Below are positions 24,331-32,818 of a stretch of DNA of 64,000 nucleotides, in pieces. The DNA is from Celeribacter litoreus. Lineage in GTDB: Bacteria; Pseudomonadota; Alphaproteobacteria; Rhodobacterales; Rhodobacteraceae. The stretch spans positions 434,001 to 498,000 of the forward strand of contig NZ_JAIUFY010000014.1 in assembly GCF_020165855.1 (NCBI RefSeq). The letters run 5' to 3'. A program made the translations under genes and the position numbers. The stretch's first letter is position 1. Every line of letters starts with the position of its first letter. Under the pieces are notes generated by a model. That model saw only the letters and a program-made list of their open reading frames with translations. It had not been told where the DNA came from and made no database searches.

Positions 24331-25314
24331 ATGACTGACACCCGCCGTAAATTCCTCTCGACCCTGAGCCATCTCGGCCTCGGTCTCGCACTCTCCACCA
24401 CCGTCGCTTTTTCCGCTGCTGCCGCAGACAAAGTGAAAGTCGGCGTCTTCGTCGCAAGCTCCGCTCTGCCGTACTACGTCGGCGTCGAGCGCGGCTATTT
24501 CGCTGACGCCGACATTGAAGTCGAACCGGTCTTCATCGGCACGCACCCGCTCATCGTGCAGGCGATGGTCAGCGGCGATATTGATGCGGCGTCGAACCTC
24601 GTGACCCTCGAAGGTGCGAACATCAATGCGCTGCGTCCGGGCACGATGGAATTCATCGCGCTCTACGGTCAGAACAGCGAATACGTCATGGAGCAGTTCG
24701 TCGTGAAGCCGGACAGCACCGCCGAAACCATCGCGGATCTCAAGGGCGCGAACCTTTTCTCCGCGCCTGGCCCGGCCAACCTCGGTGCCGCCAAAGCGTC
24801 GCTCATCGCCTCCGGCCTCGGCGAAGATGAGTTCGCCATCCAAGAACAGGGCATGGGCAACCACATCGGCGCCATGCAAAGCGGCAACTTTGACGGTGGG
24901 TTCACCCTCGAAGCGCTCGCGTCCATCATGGTGGACAAAGGCATCGCGAAACGTCTGGAAACCGGCGTGATCGCGAAATACCTGATGAAAGACGAGACCG
25001 CCGAAGCATACGCTGCAGGTGCTGCGATCTCCGGTGAAATGATCGAAGAGCGTCCCGAGGTTGCCGCCCGCTTTGCCGAAGCTTGGGCCAAGGCCGTTAA
25101 AGACGCGAACGAAGATCCGAGTGCCCGTGATCTCCTCAGCGGCATGAAAGTGCCGGAAAACCTGACCGCGACTGTGCCGCTCGCACACTTCACCATGGTC
25201 TCTGACATGACCGAAGAAGAAATCGCGGAATTCCAAACCTTTATCGACATCGGTGTTGATCTCGGTGTGGTCGCCAAACCGATCGCAGCAGCAGACGTCA
25301 CGGAGTCGATGTGA
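24331..25314 (+). CDS. ABC transporter substrate-binding protein, NMT1/SsuA type
   Basis: 327 aa periplasmic protein with a cleavable signal (RRKFLSTLSHLGLGLALSTT, with a twin-arginine-like start; probable cleavage in FSAAAADK). The mature part begins KVKVGVFVASSALPYYVGVERGYFADADIEVEP, the usual opening of NMT1/THI5-like binding proteins used for pyrimidines, taurine, nitrate and riboflavin-like ligands. It is separated from the monooxygenase by 60 bp, which contain a direct repeat (24278-24288 and 24300-24310). Its stop overlaps the GTG start of the ATPase gene. It probably binds the same or a related heterocycle as the pathway. Confidence 0.87.
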   Translation: MTDTRRKFLSTLSHLGLGLALSTTVAFSAAAADKVKVGVFVASSALPYYVGVERGYFADADIEVEPVFIGTHPLIVQAMVSGDIDAASNLVTLEGANINALRPGTMEFIALYGQNSEYVMEQFVVKPDSTAETIADLKGANLFSAPGPANLGAAKASLIASGLGEDEFAIQEQGMGNHIGAMQSGNFDGGFTLEALASIMVDKGIAKRLETGVIAKYLMKDETAEAYAAGAAISGEMIEERPEVAARFAEAWAKAVKDANEDPSARDLLSGMKVPENLTATVPLAHFTMVSDMTEEEIAEFQTFIDIGVDLGVVAKPIAAADVTESM

Positions 25315-26204
25315 ACTTGCCCCATCGTGTTCCCCCCCTGGATGAGGGCAACCCAGTGACGGCCTCTGCGACCCTTTCGGCAGATACCGTCACGCCAACT
25401 GAACCCGCAGGTGATCTCAGTGATCGCCTGCGGTGGTTCGCACCCGGGACGCATATTACCATCCGTGGTCTGACGAAAACCTTCGCGGACGGCACGGTTC
25501 TCTACAAAGATTTCGATCTGGATTTGCCGCGCGGCAAGGTGGTCTCGATCTTCGGCCCGAACGGCTGTGGCAAGAGCACGCTGATCAACATGATTTCCGG
25601 CATTATGGACTATGACGCGGGCCAGATCCTGTTCGATGGAAAAACCGCGCGTGAGACGAAGATCGGCTACGTGTTCCAGAACTACCGCGAGGCTGGGTTC
25701 CCGTGGCTGCGCGCCATCGACAATATCCGCTATCCGCTCAAGTTCTTGAAGCTGTCCAAAGCCGAGCAAGACGCGCGGATTGAGAAACTGTTGGCGAGCT
25801 TCAATGTCTCCATCGATCTCAACCGCTTTCCCTACGAACTGTCGGGCGGTCAACAACAGCTTGTCTCCATCATGCGGGCGCTCGTGATCGAACCCGAGGT
25901 GCTGTTCCTCGACGAGCCGTTCTCTGCGCTCGATTACGAGATGACCCTGTTTTTGCGCGACAAATTGCAGTCGGTTCTGACAGATATGGAAATCACGACG
26001 CTTCTCGTGTCGCATGACCTTGATGAGGCCGTGGAACTCGCCGACGAGGTTCTGCTTCTCACGCGTAAACCCACCTCTGTCGCCGCGCGCATTCCGTTCG
26101 ACGCCCCGCGTCCGCGCAATGCCGAGACGACCGTGACGCCGGAATTCATCGACGTGAAAACCCGCTCTCTCGAAATCTTCCAAAGGGAGGTGCGCAAGCC
26201 ATGA
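25311..26204 (+). CDS. ABC transporter ATP-binding protein, SsuB/TauB type
   Basis: 297 aa with one ABC domain: Walker A FGPNGCGKSTLINMIS, Q-loop YVFQNYREAGFPW, signature LSGGQQQLVSIMRAL and Walker B VLFLDEPFSALD, then the switch histidine in LLVSHDLDEAVELA. The first 45 residues ahead of the domain are a longer leader than usual. GTG at 25311 gives a 4-bp overlap (GTGA) with the binding-protein gene; an in-frame GTG about 15 codons later is an alternative start. It energises the permease encoded next. Confidence 0.88.
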   Translation: MNLPHRVPPLDEGNPVTASATLSADTVTPTEPAGDLSDRLRWFAPGTHITIRGLTKTFADGTVLYKDFDLDLPRGKVVSIFGPNGCGKSTLINMISGIMDYDAGQILFDGKTARETKIGYVFQNYREAGFPWLRAIDNIRYPLKFLKLSKAEQDARIEKLLASFNVSIDLNRFPYELSGGQQQLVSIMRALVIEPEVLFLDEPFSALDYEMTLFLRDKLQSVLTDMEITTLLVSHDLDEAVELADEVLLLTRKPTSVAARIPFDAPRPRNAETTVTPEFIDVKTRSLEIFQREVRKP

Positions 26205-26977
26205 GCAATCTGACAAAAGTGCTGTCCAAAATGCGCTGGCTTCAGCCCGTCGTCGGTGCAGTCGCCCTGATCCTGATCTGGGCCTTCGCCAATTTCGCCG
26301 AACTCGTCGATCCCGTGCTGCTTCCATCGCCGCTCCAGTCGTGGAACGCGTTTGTGGAGGGGATGACCGAGGGCACTTTGGGCCATGACTTCTACCGAAC
26401 GATCTTCCGCACGATGCTGTCGTTCATTATTGCGACCATCATCGCCGTGCCCTGTGGGGTAGCGCTCGGGTCGTCGGACAAGCTCTACCGCTCCGTCGAA
26501 TTCCTGATCGACTTCTTCCGCTCAACACCGGCCTCCGCGATGTTCCCGCTGTTCCTCGTGTTCTTCGGGATTGGTGAAGAGGCGAAGATCGCAGTCGCGG
26601 CCTTTGGCGCCGCACTAATCATTCTGTTCAACACCGCCTATGGCGTCATGAACGCCCGCCAACTCCGCCAACTTGCTGCGCGAGTGATGGGGGCGTCGAA
26701 AATGCGCATTCTTTGGGACGTGACGATCTGGGAGTCGCTGCCGCAGACCTTCATCGGCTTGCGCTCCGGCGTGTCCATGGCGCTCGTGATTGTCATTGTG
26801 GCCGAGATGTTCATCGGCTCGTCTGATGGCCTCGGTAAACGGATCATCGATGCGCAGATGATTTTCAACATGCCGGAAATGTATGCCTCGATCTTCGCGG
26901 CTGGGGCCTTGGGCTATGTGATGAACCTCTTGTTCACTCTGATCGAAGGCCGATTTGTCCATTGGGGCGGGAAGTGA
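26201..26977 (+). CDS. ABC transporter permease, SsuC/TauC type
   Basis: 258 aa with about six membrane segments (for example VVGAVALILIWAFANFAELV and MLSFIIATIIAVPCGVALG) and the cytoplasmic EAA-like loop VMGASKMRILWDVTIWESLPQTFIGLR that docks to the ATPase. It completes the second importer of the island together with the two preceding genes (ATGA overlap). The next gene, a ring-opening hydrolase, starts 5 nt after its stop, tying uptake to degradation. Confidence 0.87.
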   Translation: MSNLTKVLSKMRWLQPVVGAVALILIWAFANFAELVDPVLLPSPLQSWNAFVEGMTEGTLGHDFYRTIFRTMLSFIIATIIAVPCGVALGSSDKLYRSVEFLIDFFRSTPASAMFPLFLVFFGIGEEAKIAVAAFGAALIILFNTAYGVMNARQLRQLAARVMGASKMRILWDVTIWESLPQTFIGLRSGVSMALVIVIVAEMFIGSSDGLGKRIIDAQMIFNMPEMYASIFAAGALGYVMNLLFTLIEGRFVHWGGK

Positions 26978-26982
26978 TCGCG

Positions 26983-28035
26983 ATGAAGGTTGGTGTTTAT
27001 AAACTCCCGATGGCGTCGCCTGCGGATGCAAGTGCTCTTGAGGCCCTGATCGCGGACGGCACGATTGATCCCGCGACCGTCGTGGCCCTGATCGGCAAGA
27101 CCGAGGGCAACGGCGGGGCGAATGACTTCACCCGCGCGCTTGCCACGATGTGTTTTGCGCAGGTTTTGGCGGCGGCCCGTGGCACGACGCCCGAGGCCGT
27201 TCAGGAGGAGGTCGCCTTTGTGTGGTCCGGCGGGACGGAGGGCGTTCTGTCGCCCCACGCCGCGCTCTTTACACGCGAAGAAGGCGACGGGCAGGGGGAT
27301 GACGGTCGCCTCGCGCTCGGTCTGTCGATGTCGCCTGACCTCGCACCCGAAGAGATCGGCCGCATGGCGCATGTGGAGGCTGTGAAAGCGGCAACAGAAT
27401 GCGCCTTGGCTGATGCGGGGATCACGGACCCTTCTGATGTGCACTACGTGCAGGTCAAAGGCCCGCTCCTCACGCCTGCACGGATTTCGGATGCGGCGTC
27501 GCGGGGGGTGTCCGTCGTGACCGAAGACCCGAACGGGTCCAAAGCCTACGCCCGTGGCGCGATGGCGCTCGGCGTGGCTCTGGCTCTCGGGGAAGTGACG
27601 GAGGAGATTGACGACGCAGCGATTGCGAAACGTCTCGACCTCTATTCCGCCGTTGCTTCGACCTCTGCGGGAGGTGAGTTGACCAAGTGCGAAGTCCTGC
27701 TCTTTGGCAATTCCAAAGATGCATCAGGATCGTTCCGCATCGGGCATTCTATTCTGTCCGACGCCATCGACGCGGGTGCCGTGGGGGACGCGATTGCGGA
27801 CGCGGGCGGCGAACCTGTCGCGGTGTTTGCAAAAGCTGAGGCCTCCGCGACCCTGCGCGGGCGTCGCACGACGATGCTCTCCGACGCCGATATCAATTAC
27901 GAACGCCACGCGCGCGCCGCTGTGGGTGGGGTGATTGCTTCTGTCACGGGGGATCCGGCGATCTTTCTCTCGGGCGGGACTGAGCACCAATGTGCCCCCG
28001 GTGCAGCGCCGATTGCCGTCATCGCAAAGGTTTGA
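26983..28035 (+). CDS. Cyanuric acid hydrolase/barbiturase-family ring-opening amidohydrolase (copy 2)
   Basis: 350 aa paralogue of 21926-23062. All three Lys-Ser dyads are kept: K39-S82 (LIGKTEGNGG, SGGTEGVLSPH), K159-S228 (YVQVKGPLL, VASTSAGGE) and K284-S330 (AVFAKAEA, LSGGTEHQ). The C-terminal metal-binding loop differs: EHQCAPGAAP instead of the usual EHQGPxGGG. The substitution could alter metal binding or specificity. It is shorter than copy 1 and lacks its C-terminal tail. ATG at 26983 follows the permease stop by 5 nt, with GGGGCGGGAAG ahead. Two enzymes of this family in one operon suggests two different rings or an unusual mixed assembly. Confidence 0.84.
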   Translation: MKVGVYKLPMASPADASALEALIADGTIDPATVVALIGKTEGNGGANDFTRALATMCFAQVLAAARGTTPEAVQEEVAFVWSGGTEGVLSPHAALFTREEGDGQGDDGRLALGLSMSPDLAPEEIGRMAHVEAVKAATECALADAGITDPSDVHYVQVKGPLLTPARISDAASRGVSVVTEDPNGSKAYARGAMALGVALALGEVTEEIDDAAIAKRLDLYSAVASTSAGGELTKCEVLLFGNSKDASGSFRIGHSILSDAIDAGAVGDAIADAGGEPVAVFAKAEASATLRGRRTTMLSDADINYERHARAAVGGVIASVTGDPAIFLSGGTEHQCAPGAAPIAVIAKV

Positions 28036-28038
28036 CGG

Positions 28039-29367
28039 ATGGCGGAGCTTTGGAGCCTCTCTGCGCACTCTCTTGTTGAGGGCTATTCCAACGGGACATT
28101 CACCCCCGTAGATGCCCTCAAAAGCGTGCTCGCGCGCTGTGATGCGATCAATCCTACGATCAACGCCGTGATCGCCCGCGATGATGCGGCGTCGATTGCG
28201 ATGGCTGAGGCGAGCGCTGCGCGGTGGGCCGAGGGCAAGCCCCTCTCGCCGCTAGACGGTGTTCCGATCAGCATCAAGGACAATCTCCTGATGGCGGGTC
28301 TGCCCGCCACTTGGGGCTCGCGCGGTCTCAAAGACTATATGCCCGAGACGGATGAAGTGCCGGTCGCACGACTGCGCGCGGGCGGGGCGGTTCTCTTTGC
28401 GAAGACCAACGTCCCCGAACTCACCGTGCAGGGTTACACCGACAACCTCGTCTTCGGCGCGACGGGCCTGCCGTTCGCGCCAGATCTGACCCCCGGTGGC
28501 TCCAGCGGCGGCGCGGCCTCTGCTGTGGCTGCTGGGATCGGGCCACTGGCGCTTTGCACAGATGGGGGCGGGTCTATCCGTCGTCCGTCGGCACATGCGG
28601 GGCTGTTCGGATTTAAACCCGGATCGGGTTCCGTCCCGCGCGGGGCCGGATTTCCGGCCATTCTCGGTGCGTTTGAGGTCGTCGGTCCCATAGGGCGTGA
28701 CGCGCGAGATGTCGAGACGATGTATCACTGGCTCGCGGGGAGTGAGCCAGACACAGCGGACGTTCCAAAAGCGCGCGTGCTCTATGCCCGCCATTTCTCG
28801 AACCAACCGGTCGATCCGGATATTCTCCGCGCGTCTGATCAGGCGGTGAAGCTGTTGGAAGCGCTCGGTCATGAGGTCGTCACCGTAGAGAGTTTCGACG
28901 CAACCGCGCAGACTGACAGCATCTGGCCCGTGATCAGCACTGCCGGCGTCGCGTGGATGGCGGAGCATGATCCACGCATCGGTGGCGCGATGGGAGAGGC
29001 GGTCTCCGGCATGGCCGAGGCCGGTCGCAAGCTCTCGGCCCGCGATTATTCGGGTGCCTTGGTCGGGATCGAAGAGATGCGGCTGCGCTACACAGCGGCC
29101 CTGGACGGGTTCGATGTCCTGATGACACCGGCGATTGCCGCGTTTTCATGGCCGAAGTCGGAGAGCCATCCAGAGACCATCGACGGCAAACCGGTCGGAC
29201 CGCGCGGGCATGCGGTGTTTACGGCTTTTGCGAATGCTCTTGGCCTGCCTGCGATCACCTTACCCATTGCGGCGGCCAAGGGAGTTTTGCCGTGCGGTGT
29301 GCAACTCGTCGGAGCGACAGGATCAGAAAGTGCGCTCCTGAAAATCGGGCGAGAATGGACCGTCTGA
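28039..29367 (+). CDS. Amidase-signature family hydrolase
   Basis: 442 aa. The Ser-cisSer-Lys triad is K80 (PISIKDNLLM), S155 (PGGSSGGAAS) and S179 (TDGGGSIRRPSA). Amidases of this family perform the step after ring opening in related pathways: ureidomalonase after barbiturase, or AtzE (1-carboxybiuret hydrolase) after cyanuric acid hydrolase. No AtzG-like small subunit is seen. The gene starts 3 nt after the ring-opening hydrolase stop. The most likely role is hydrolysis of the open-chain ureido or amide product. The substrate is inferred from context. Confidence 0.85.
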   Translation: MAELWSLSAHSLVEGYSNGTFTPVDALKSVLARCDAINPTINAVIARDDAASIAMAEASAARWAEGKPLSPLDGVPISIKDNLLMAGLPATWGSRGLKDYMPETDEVPVARLRAGGAVLFAKTNVPELTVQGYTDNLVFGATGLPFAPDLTPGGSSGGAASAVAAGIGPLALCTDGGGSIRRPSAHAGLFGFKPGSGSVPRGAGFPAILGAFEVVGPIGRDARDVETMYHWLAGSEPDTADVPKARVLYARHFSNQPVDPDILRASDQAVKLLEALGHEVVTVESFDATAQTDSIWPVISTAGVAWMAEHDPRIGGAMGEAVSGMAEAGRKLSARDYSGALVGIEEMRLRYTAALDGFDVLMTPAIAAFSWPKSESHPETIDGKPVGPRGHAVFTAFANALGLPAITLPIAAAKGVLPCGVQLVGATGSESALLKIGREWTV

Positions 29368-29398
29368 GCGGAACAGGCAGGAGCATAACGGAGGCAAA

Positions 29399-30379
29399 AT
29401 GCGGTTTCTGAGGCGGATCGGGGTTGATACCTATATGCTCTTGCTGATCTCGATGGTCGGTCTCGGCATTGTGTTCCCTGCTTCAGGTGTGGCTGCCACG
29501 GGTTTGAAATTTTTGACATTTTGGGCCGTGGCGCTGCTATTCTTCCTCTATGGCGCAAAGCTCGATCCGCAGTCGATGCGTGCGGGATTACTGAACTGGC
29601 GGCTTCAGGGGCTGACACTTCTCGCGACCTATCTGATGTTGCCGCTGATCGGTGTGACTTTGGCGGCGGTTTTCGGGCCACTCTTGGGTGTGACCGTCAC
29701 GCTCGGGCTTTTGTTCCTGTCCGTGCTCCCATCCACCGTTCAGTCCTCCATCGCGTTCACGTCGATCTCTGGCGGCAACGTGCCCGCTGCGATCTGTGCT
29801 GCCTCGACGTCCAACATCCTCGGGGTGTTCCTGACGCCGCTCTTGATGGCGGTCCTGATGCATCAGGGCGGTGGTGGCCTGCGTCTTGACGCCGTGATCA
29901 AGATCGGAACCCAAATCCTCGCGCCCTTTGTCGTCGGACAACTCGTCCGGCCTTTCATCGGCGCGTTTGTCCTGCGTCATCGCACCGCGACAATGGTCGT
30001 GGATCGCGGATCAATCCTCATGATCGTCTATTCCGCGTTCAGTGCGGGCACGGTCGGGGGGCTCTGGTCCGCCATTCCCGTGAGTAGCCTCCTGAGCCTC
30101 TTTGGTGTTGTCTGGCTTTTCCTCGCGATCAACCTTCTGCTCATGCCGTTCGCGGGGCGAGTCTTGGGGCTTGTCTACGAGGACCGCACAGTGGTGCTCT
30201 ATGTCGGCGCCACGAAAAGCCTCGCCTCCGGTCTTCCAATCGCCGCCGCGCTTTTCGATCCTGAGATGGTCGGGGCCATCGTATTGCCTGTGATGATCTA
30301 TCACATGAGCCAGTTGCTCGTGTGTGCCTTCATTGCACAGCGATTGGCGCAGTCGAACAGCCACCGTGTGATCATCTGA
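29399..30379 (+). CDS. Bile acid:sodium symporter (BASS/SBF-like) family transporter
   Basis: 326 aa with about ten hydrophobic segments (e.g. YMLLLISMVGLGIVFPASG, LTLLATYLMLPLIGVTLA). The motif region TVQSSIAFTSISGGNVPAAICAASTSNILG matches the YfeH/DUF4137 branch of the BASS superfamily. It could export an acidic end product or import an organic acid; direction and ligand are not readable. It is 31 nt downstream of the amidase with GGAGG-like sequence before ATG 29399, so it is the last gene of the island, and it converges on the hydrolase gene at 30393. Confidence 0.82.
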   Translation: MRFLRRIGVDTYMLLLISMVGLGIVFPASGVAATGLKFLTFWAVALLFFLYGAKLDPQSMRAGLLNWRLQGLTLLATYLMLPLIGVTLAAVFGPLLGVTVTLGLLFLSVLPSTVQSSIAFTSISGGNVPAAICAASTSNILGVFLTPLLMAVLMHQGGGGLRLDAVIKIGTQILAPFVVGQLVRPFIGAFVLRHRTATMVVDRGSILMIVYSAFSAGTVGGLWSAIPVSSLLSLFGVVWLFLAINLLLMPFAGRVLGLVYEDRTVVLYVGATKSLASGLPIAAALFDPEMVGAIVLPVMIYHMSQLLVCAFIAQRLAQSNSHRVII

Positions 30380-30397
30380 GGCGATGCGCCCCTCAGA
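30375..30397. terminator. Hairpin spanning two convergent stop codons
   Basis: TCTGAGG (30375-30381) pairs with CCTCAGA (30391-30397) across a 9-nt loop. The stop codons of the convergent genes are inside the arms. It may act as a bidirectional terminator, although no T-run follows on either side. Confidence 0.4.
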
Positions 30398-31325
30398 CGT
30401 CATTCAGAATGTCATCGAGCGTGTTTTCAACGACTTGCGGCGTTAGGATGTGGAGGAAGTGCCCTGCATTTTCCACCATAATCACGCGCCGTTTCTTGGT
30501 CCCTGTGAGCCGCTTCATGAGATAGGTCGCGTTCTCCGGCGGCACGAGCGTGTCGTGAAGGCCTTGCAGGATCGAGACGGGCGCCTCGATATGCTCCATC
30601 CGCTCTCCGAGGAGATCGAGTTCCTCGCGCAGCGTCAAAAGCTCTGTATTCGAGTGGATCAGATGTTGCGGGAGAAGGCGTTTGACCCACGGCGTGTGAG
30701 CAATGCGCTGCAGGATATGGACCTTCTCCAACGCCGGATCGGCCGCTGCCCCCACGAGGACGACGCCATTCACGAGATCAGGATGATCGGCCGCCAGTCG
30801 GAGCGCGACGGGACCACCAAAGGACGACCCGACCAATACCGTTGGCCGGTTCCGCTCCGCAATCAGCCGTGCAATCGCCGCGGCCTGGTCCGAGAGTTGA
30901 CGGTAGGGGCGATGCGGATCACTGCCGCCAAACCCGGGGCGGTCGACGGCAATGCGCGTCTGGCTCTCGGGCGTGACTGACAGAAAATGCGACCAGTCGG
31001 AGGCCTGTCCGGGGGAGCCGTGGATAAAGAGCACCGATTGCGTCGTTCCATCACCCGCGAACGTGTAGCGCAGGTCCGGTTGGTCTGCATGCGCAGGAAG
31101 GAGGCCGTTTTCGGGCCGGATGAGACCCTTCGTGACGGGAGAAAGACCGACATCGGTCACCGCCTGAAACCGTTCCCGCAGGGAATGAAATGTCTGACCG
31201 AGGCTCGGGTCGATCGTTTTCCCGACCGGATGAACCCACTCAATCACATGGTCCTGATAGCCCTCGACGAACCGTTTGAACGCTTTGGAGGGCAGGGCGG
31301 TGGGAATTCGGGTGTCTTTGGTCAT
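30393..31325 (-). CDS. Alpha/beta-hydrolase fold protein
   Basis: 310 aa. LFIHGSPGQASDWSHFL is the oxyanion region. The nucleophile serine is in VGSSFGGPVALRLA, the acid probably D in LQGLHDTLVPPEN, and the histidine in ENAGHFLHI. The family includes esterases, haloalkane dehalogenases and C-C hydrolases; nothing here picks one. ATG at 31325 is chosen, with AGGAG upstream, because longer readings run into non-conserved sequence. Cotranscribed with the ATP-grasp gene 29 nt upstream. Confidence 0.78.
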   Translation of the reverse strand: MTKDTRIPTALPSKAFKRFVEGYQDHVIEWVHPVGKTIDPSLGQTFHSLRERFQAVTDVGLSPVTKGLIRPENGLLPAHADQPDLRYTFAGDGTTQSVLFIHGSPGQASDWSHFLSVTPESQTRIAVDRPGFGGSDPHRPYRQLSDQAAAIARLIAERNRPTVLVGSSFGGPVALRLAADHPDLVNGVVLVGAAADPALEKVHILQRIAHTPWVKRLLPQHLIHSNTELLTLREELDLLGERMEHIEAPVSILQGLHDTLVPPENATYLMKRLTGTKKRRVIMVENAGHFLHILTPQVVENTLDDILNDV

Positions 31326-31354
31326 AGTGTATGGCTCCTGTCTCTGGGAACCTT

Positions 31355-32524
31355 TCAGGAAGAGGGCGGATAGCGGTTGATCAGCCGCGTTTGCATGCGC
31401 GCGGCTTTGATAACATCTCGCAGACGCGTCGGTTTCCAGCCGCGTGCCTTGTTCATCGCGCCGATGGTGAACATTAGGGTCTGATGTTCGAGGAGGCGCT
31501 TGTAGACCTTGCCGACCGGCACTTCGGGGTCCCATGCGCTGATCGCTTCGCTCCCCGCGCCGTTGATTTCGATGATTTTGAACCCTTCGCCTGCCTTGAG
31601 CTTTTCGACCGTGTCGAACCGCACGTCGTAGCGCCCGTAGTGAAAGTCCGGCATCGACCGAGAGATCGCGTCAAACCGGTCGCTCAGGACCTCCGTGATA
31701 TGATGATCGGCGTCGCGGTATAGACCACCGACACGGATGGATCCGATGAAAGCGAGGCGGACGATTTCTCCCGCAACGGGAACGGATTGTAGGAGCGCGT
31801 CGGGCACGCCGCCGTGACGCGCTTGGCGTCCGAGATGGAGCTTTGATTTCCATGCGGCGCGCTCATCCGCGAAAATCAGATCGTGGACAGAATGGAGGCC
31901 GTCGCCGATCACATGAGGAAAGTAGCGGAAGGTGATCGAAACGACCTTACCCCGCTCTTCATCCGGCATCCGCACATAGAAAACTCCGGCTTCGCCTTCC
32001 CAAGGAACGGCCTCTTGCAACATCATCTTCGCGCCATTGGGAAATGCCGTGACATAGTGCTCCAACTCTTGCTCGGAATGGAGCAACTGAACCCCGTGCC
32101 CCTGCCAACCGATGTCAGGTTTCGCGACGACTGGGTAGCTCAGGCCGGTCTCGCGCATGAGGTCCTTTGCCCCCGTGACATTGTCCTCGTCCTCAGTGAC
32201 ATCCATCGTTGCATAGCGCGCGAGCCACTGACGTTGCTCGCCTGACACCATGTCGAGATAAACCTCTTTGGACTCCCCCCACAGTCCGCCGAACTCGATG
32301 CGCGGGTTCGCAAGTGTCGGCAGCATCAGGCTCCGGTTCCTGAGCCCGAGGCGCACCCAATTAAGTGCGAGCGGGAAGTAGAACAGCTTGCTCGGGATGC
32401 GTTCGGCACGGCCCACATGGGTCCGCAGCGCGTGAATGGAGGGCATGCCGGAGAGCAATCGGCGCGCGCGCGACGTCCGTTTCTTATGCCCCTTGAGCGT
32501 TTTTTTGTGCGTGCGCAGATACAT
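31355..32524 (-). CDS. ATP-grasp domain protein (D-alanine-D-alanine ligase-like)
   Basis: 389 aa. The N-terminal third is basic (HKKTLKGHKKRTSRARRL) and then hydrophobic-aromatic. The ATP-grasp fold follows, with PVVAKPDIGWQGHGVQLL carrying the nucleotide-binding lysine and glycine loop, and metal/ATP ligands in YDVRFDTVEKL and FKIIEINGAGSEA. Such enzymes form an acyl-phosphate and ligate it to an amine or thiol. The substrate is unknown. ATG at 32524 has GAGGA directly upstream and is preferred over an upstream start at 32584. It leads a two-gene leftward operon with the alpha/beta hydrolase. The lysine-rich N-terminus might bind a polyanion (inference). Confidence 0.72.
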   Translation of the reverse strand: MYLRTHKKTLKGHKKRTSRARRLLSGMPSIHALRTHVGRAERIPSKLFYFPLALNWVRLGLRNRSLMLPTLANPRIEFGGLWGESKEVYLDMVSGEQRQWLARYATMDVTEDEDNVTGAKDLMRETGLSYPVVAKPDIGWQGHGVQLLHSEQELEHYVTAFPNGAKMMLQEAVPWEGEAGVFYVRMPDEERGKVVSITFRYFPHVIGDGLHSVHDLIFADERAAWKSKLHLGRQARHGGVPDALLQSVPVAGEIVRLAFIGSIRVGGLYRDADHHITEVLSDRFDAISRSMPDFHYGRYDVRFDTVEKLKAGEGFKIIEINGAGSEAISAWDPEVPVGKVYKRLLEHQTLMFTIGAMNKARGWKPTRLRDVIKAARMQTRLINRYPPSS

Positions 32525-32818
32525 GTGATCCTCGCAATCGGCAGTGTGCCATATGGGGCAGTATAGGCGAAATTTCCCATCCAAACCATGATCCGGCGCA
32601 AGAGCGAATTCATCGGTCGTTTACCACGATGACGGGAAAAGCGTGTTAAGGCGCGCAGTCGGCGCTCGGTTTAAATGAATCTTCATCCCTTCGCGCCATT
32701 CCTCACAGCATCGCGGAATTTCCCGCATGTGATGTTTCGGGGGCAAACCCCGATGGCCCTATCCGCCAGTTGCACACCCGTCCGAAAGTGCGGGCCAGAC
32801 CTGGCTTGGAGGAGTGAT
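32525..32818. promoter_or_regulatory. Divergent promoter region, ATP-grasp operon / chemoreceptor
   Basis: 294 bp between divergent genes. The only clear element is the chemoreceptor ribosome site GGAGGAG at 32808-32814. No convincing promoter box, terminator or repeat was recognised. Confidence 0.4.

Noticed and set aside
1-30379. Horizontal acquisition marked by insertion sequences, tRNA or attachment sites
   Set aside because: No transposase, integrase, tRNA or flanking direct repeats were seen in the window, and base composition and codon style look like the neighbouring housekeeping genes.
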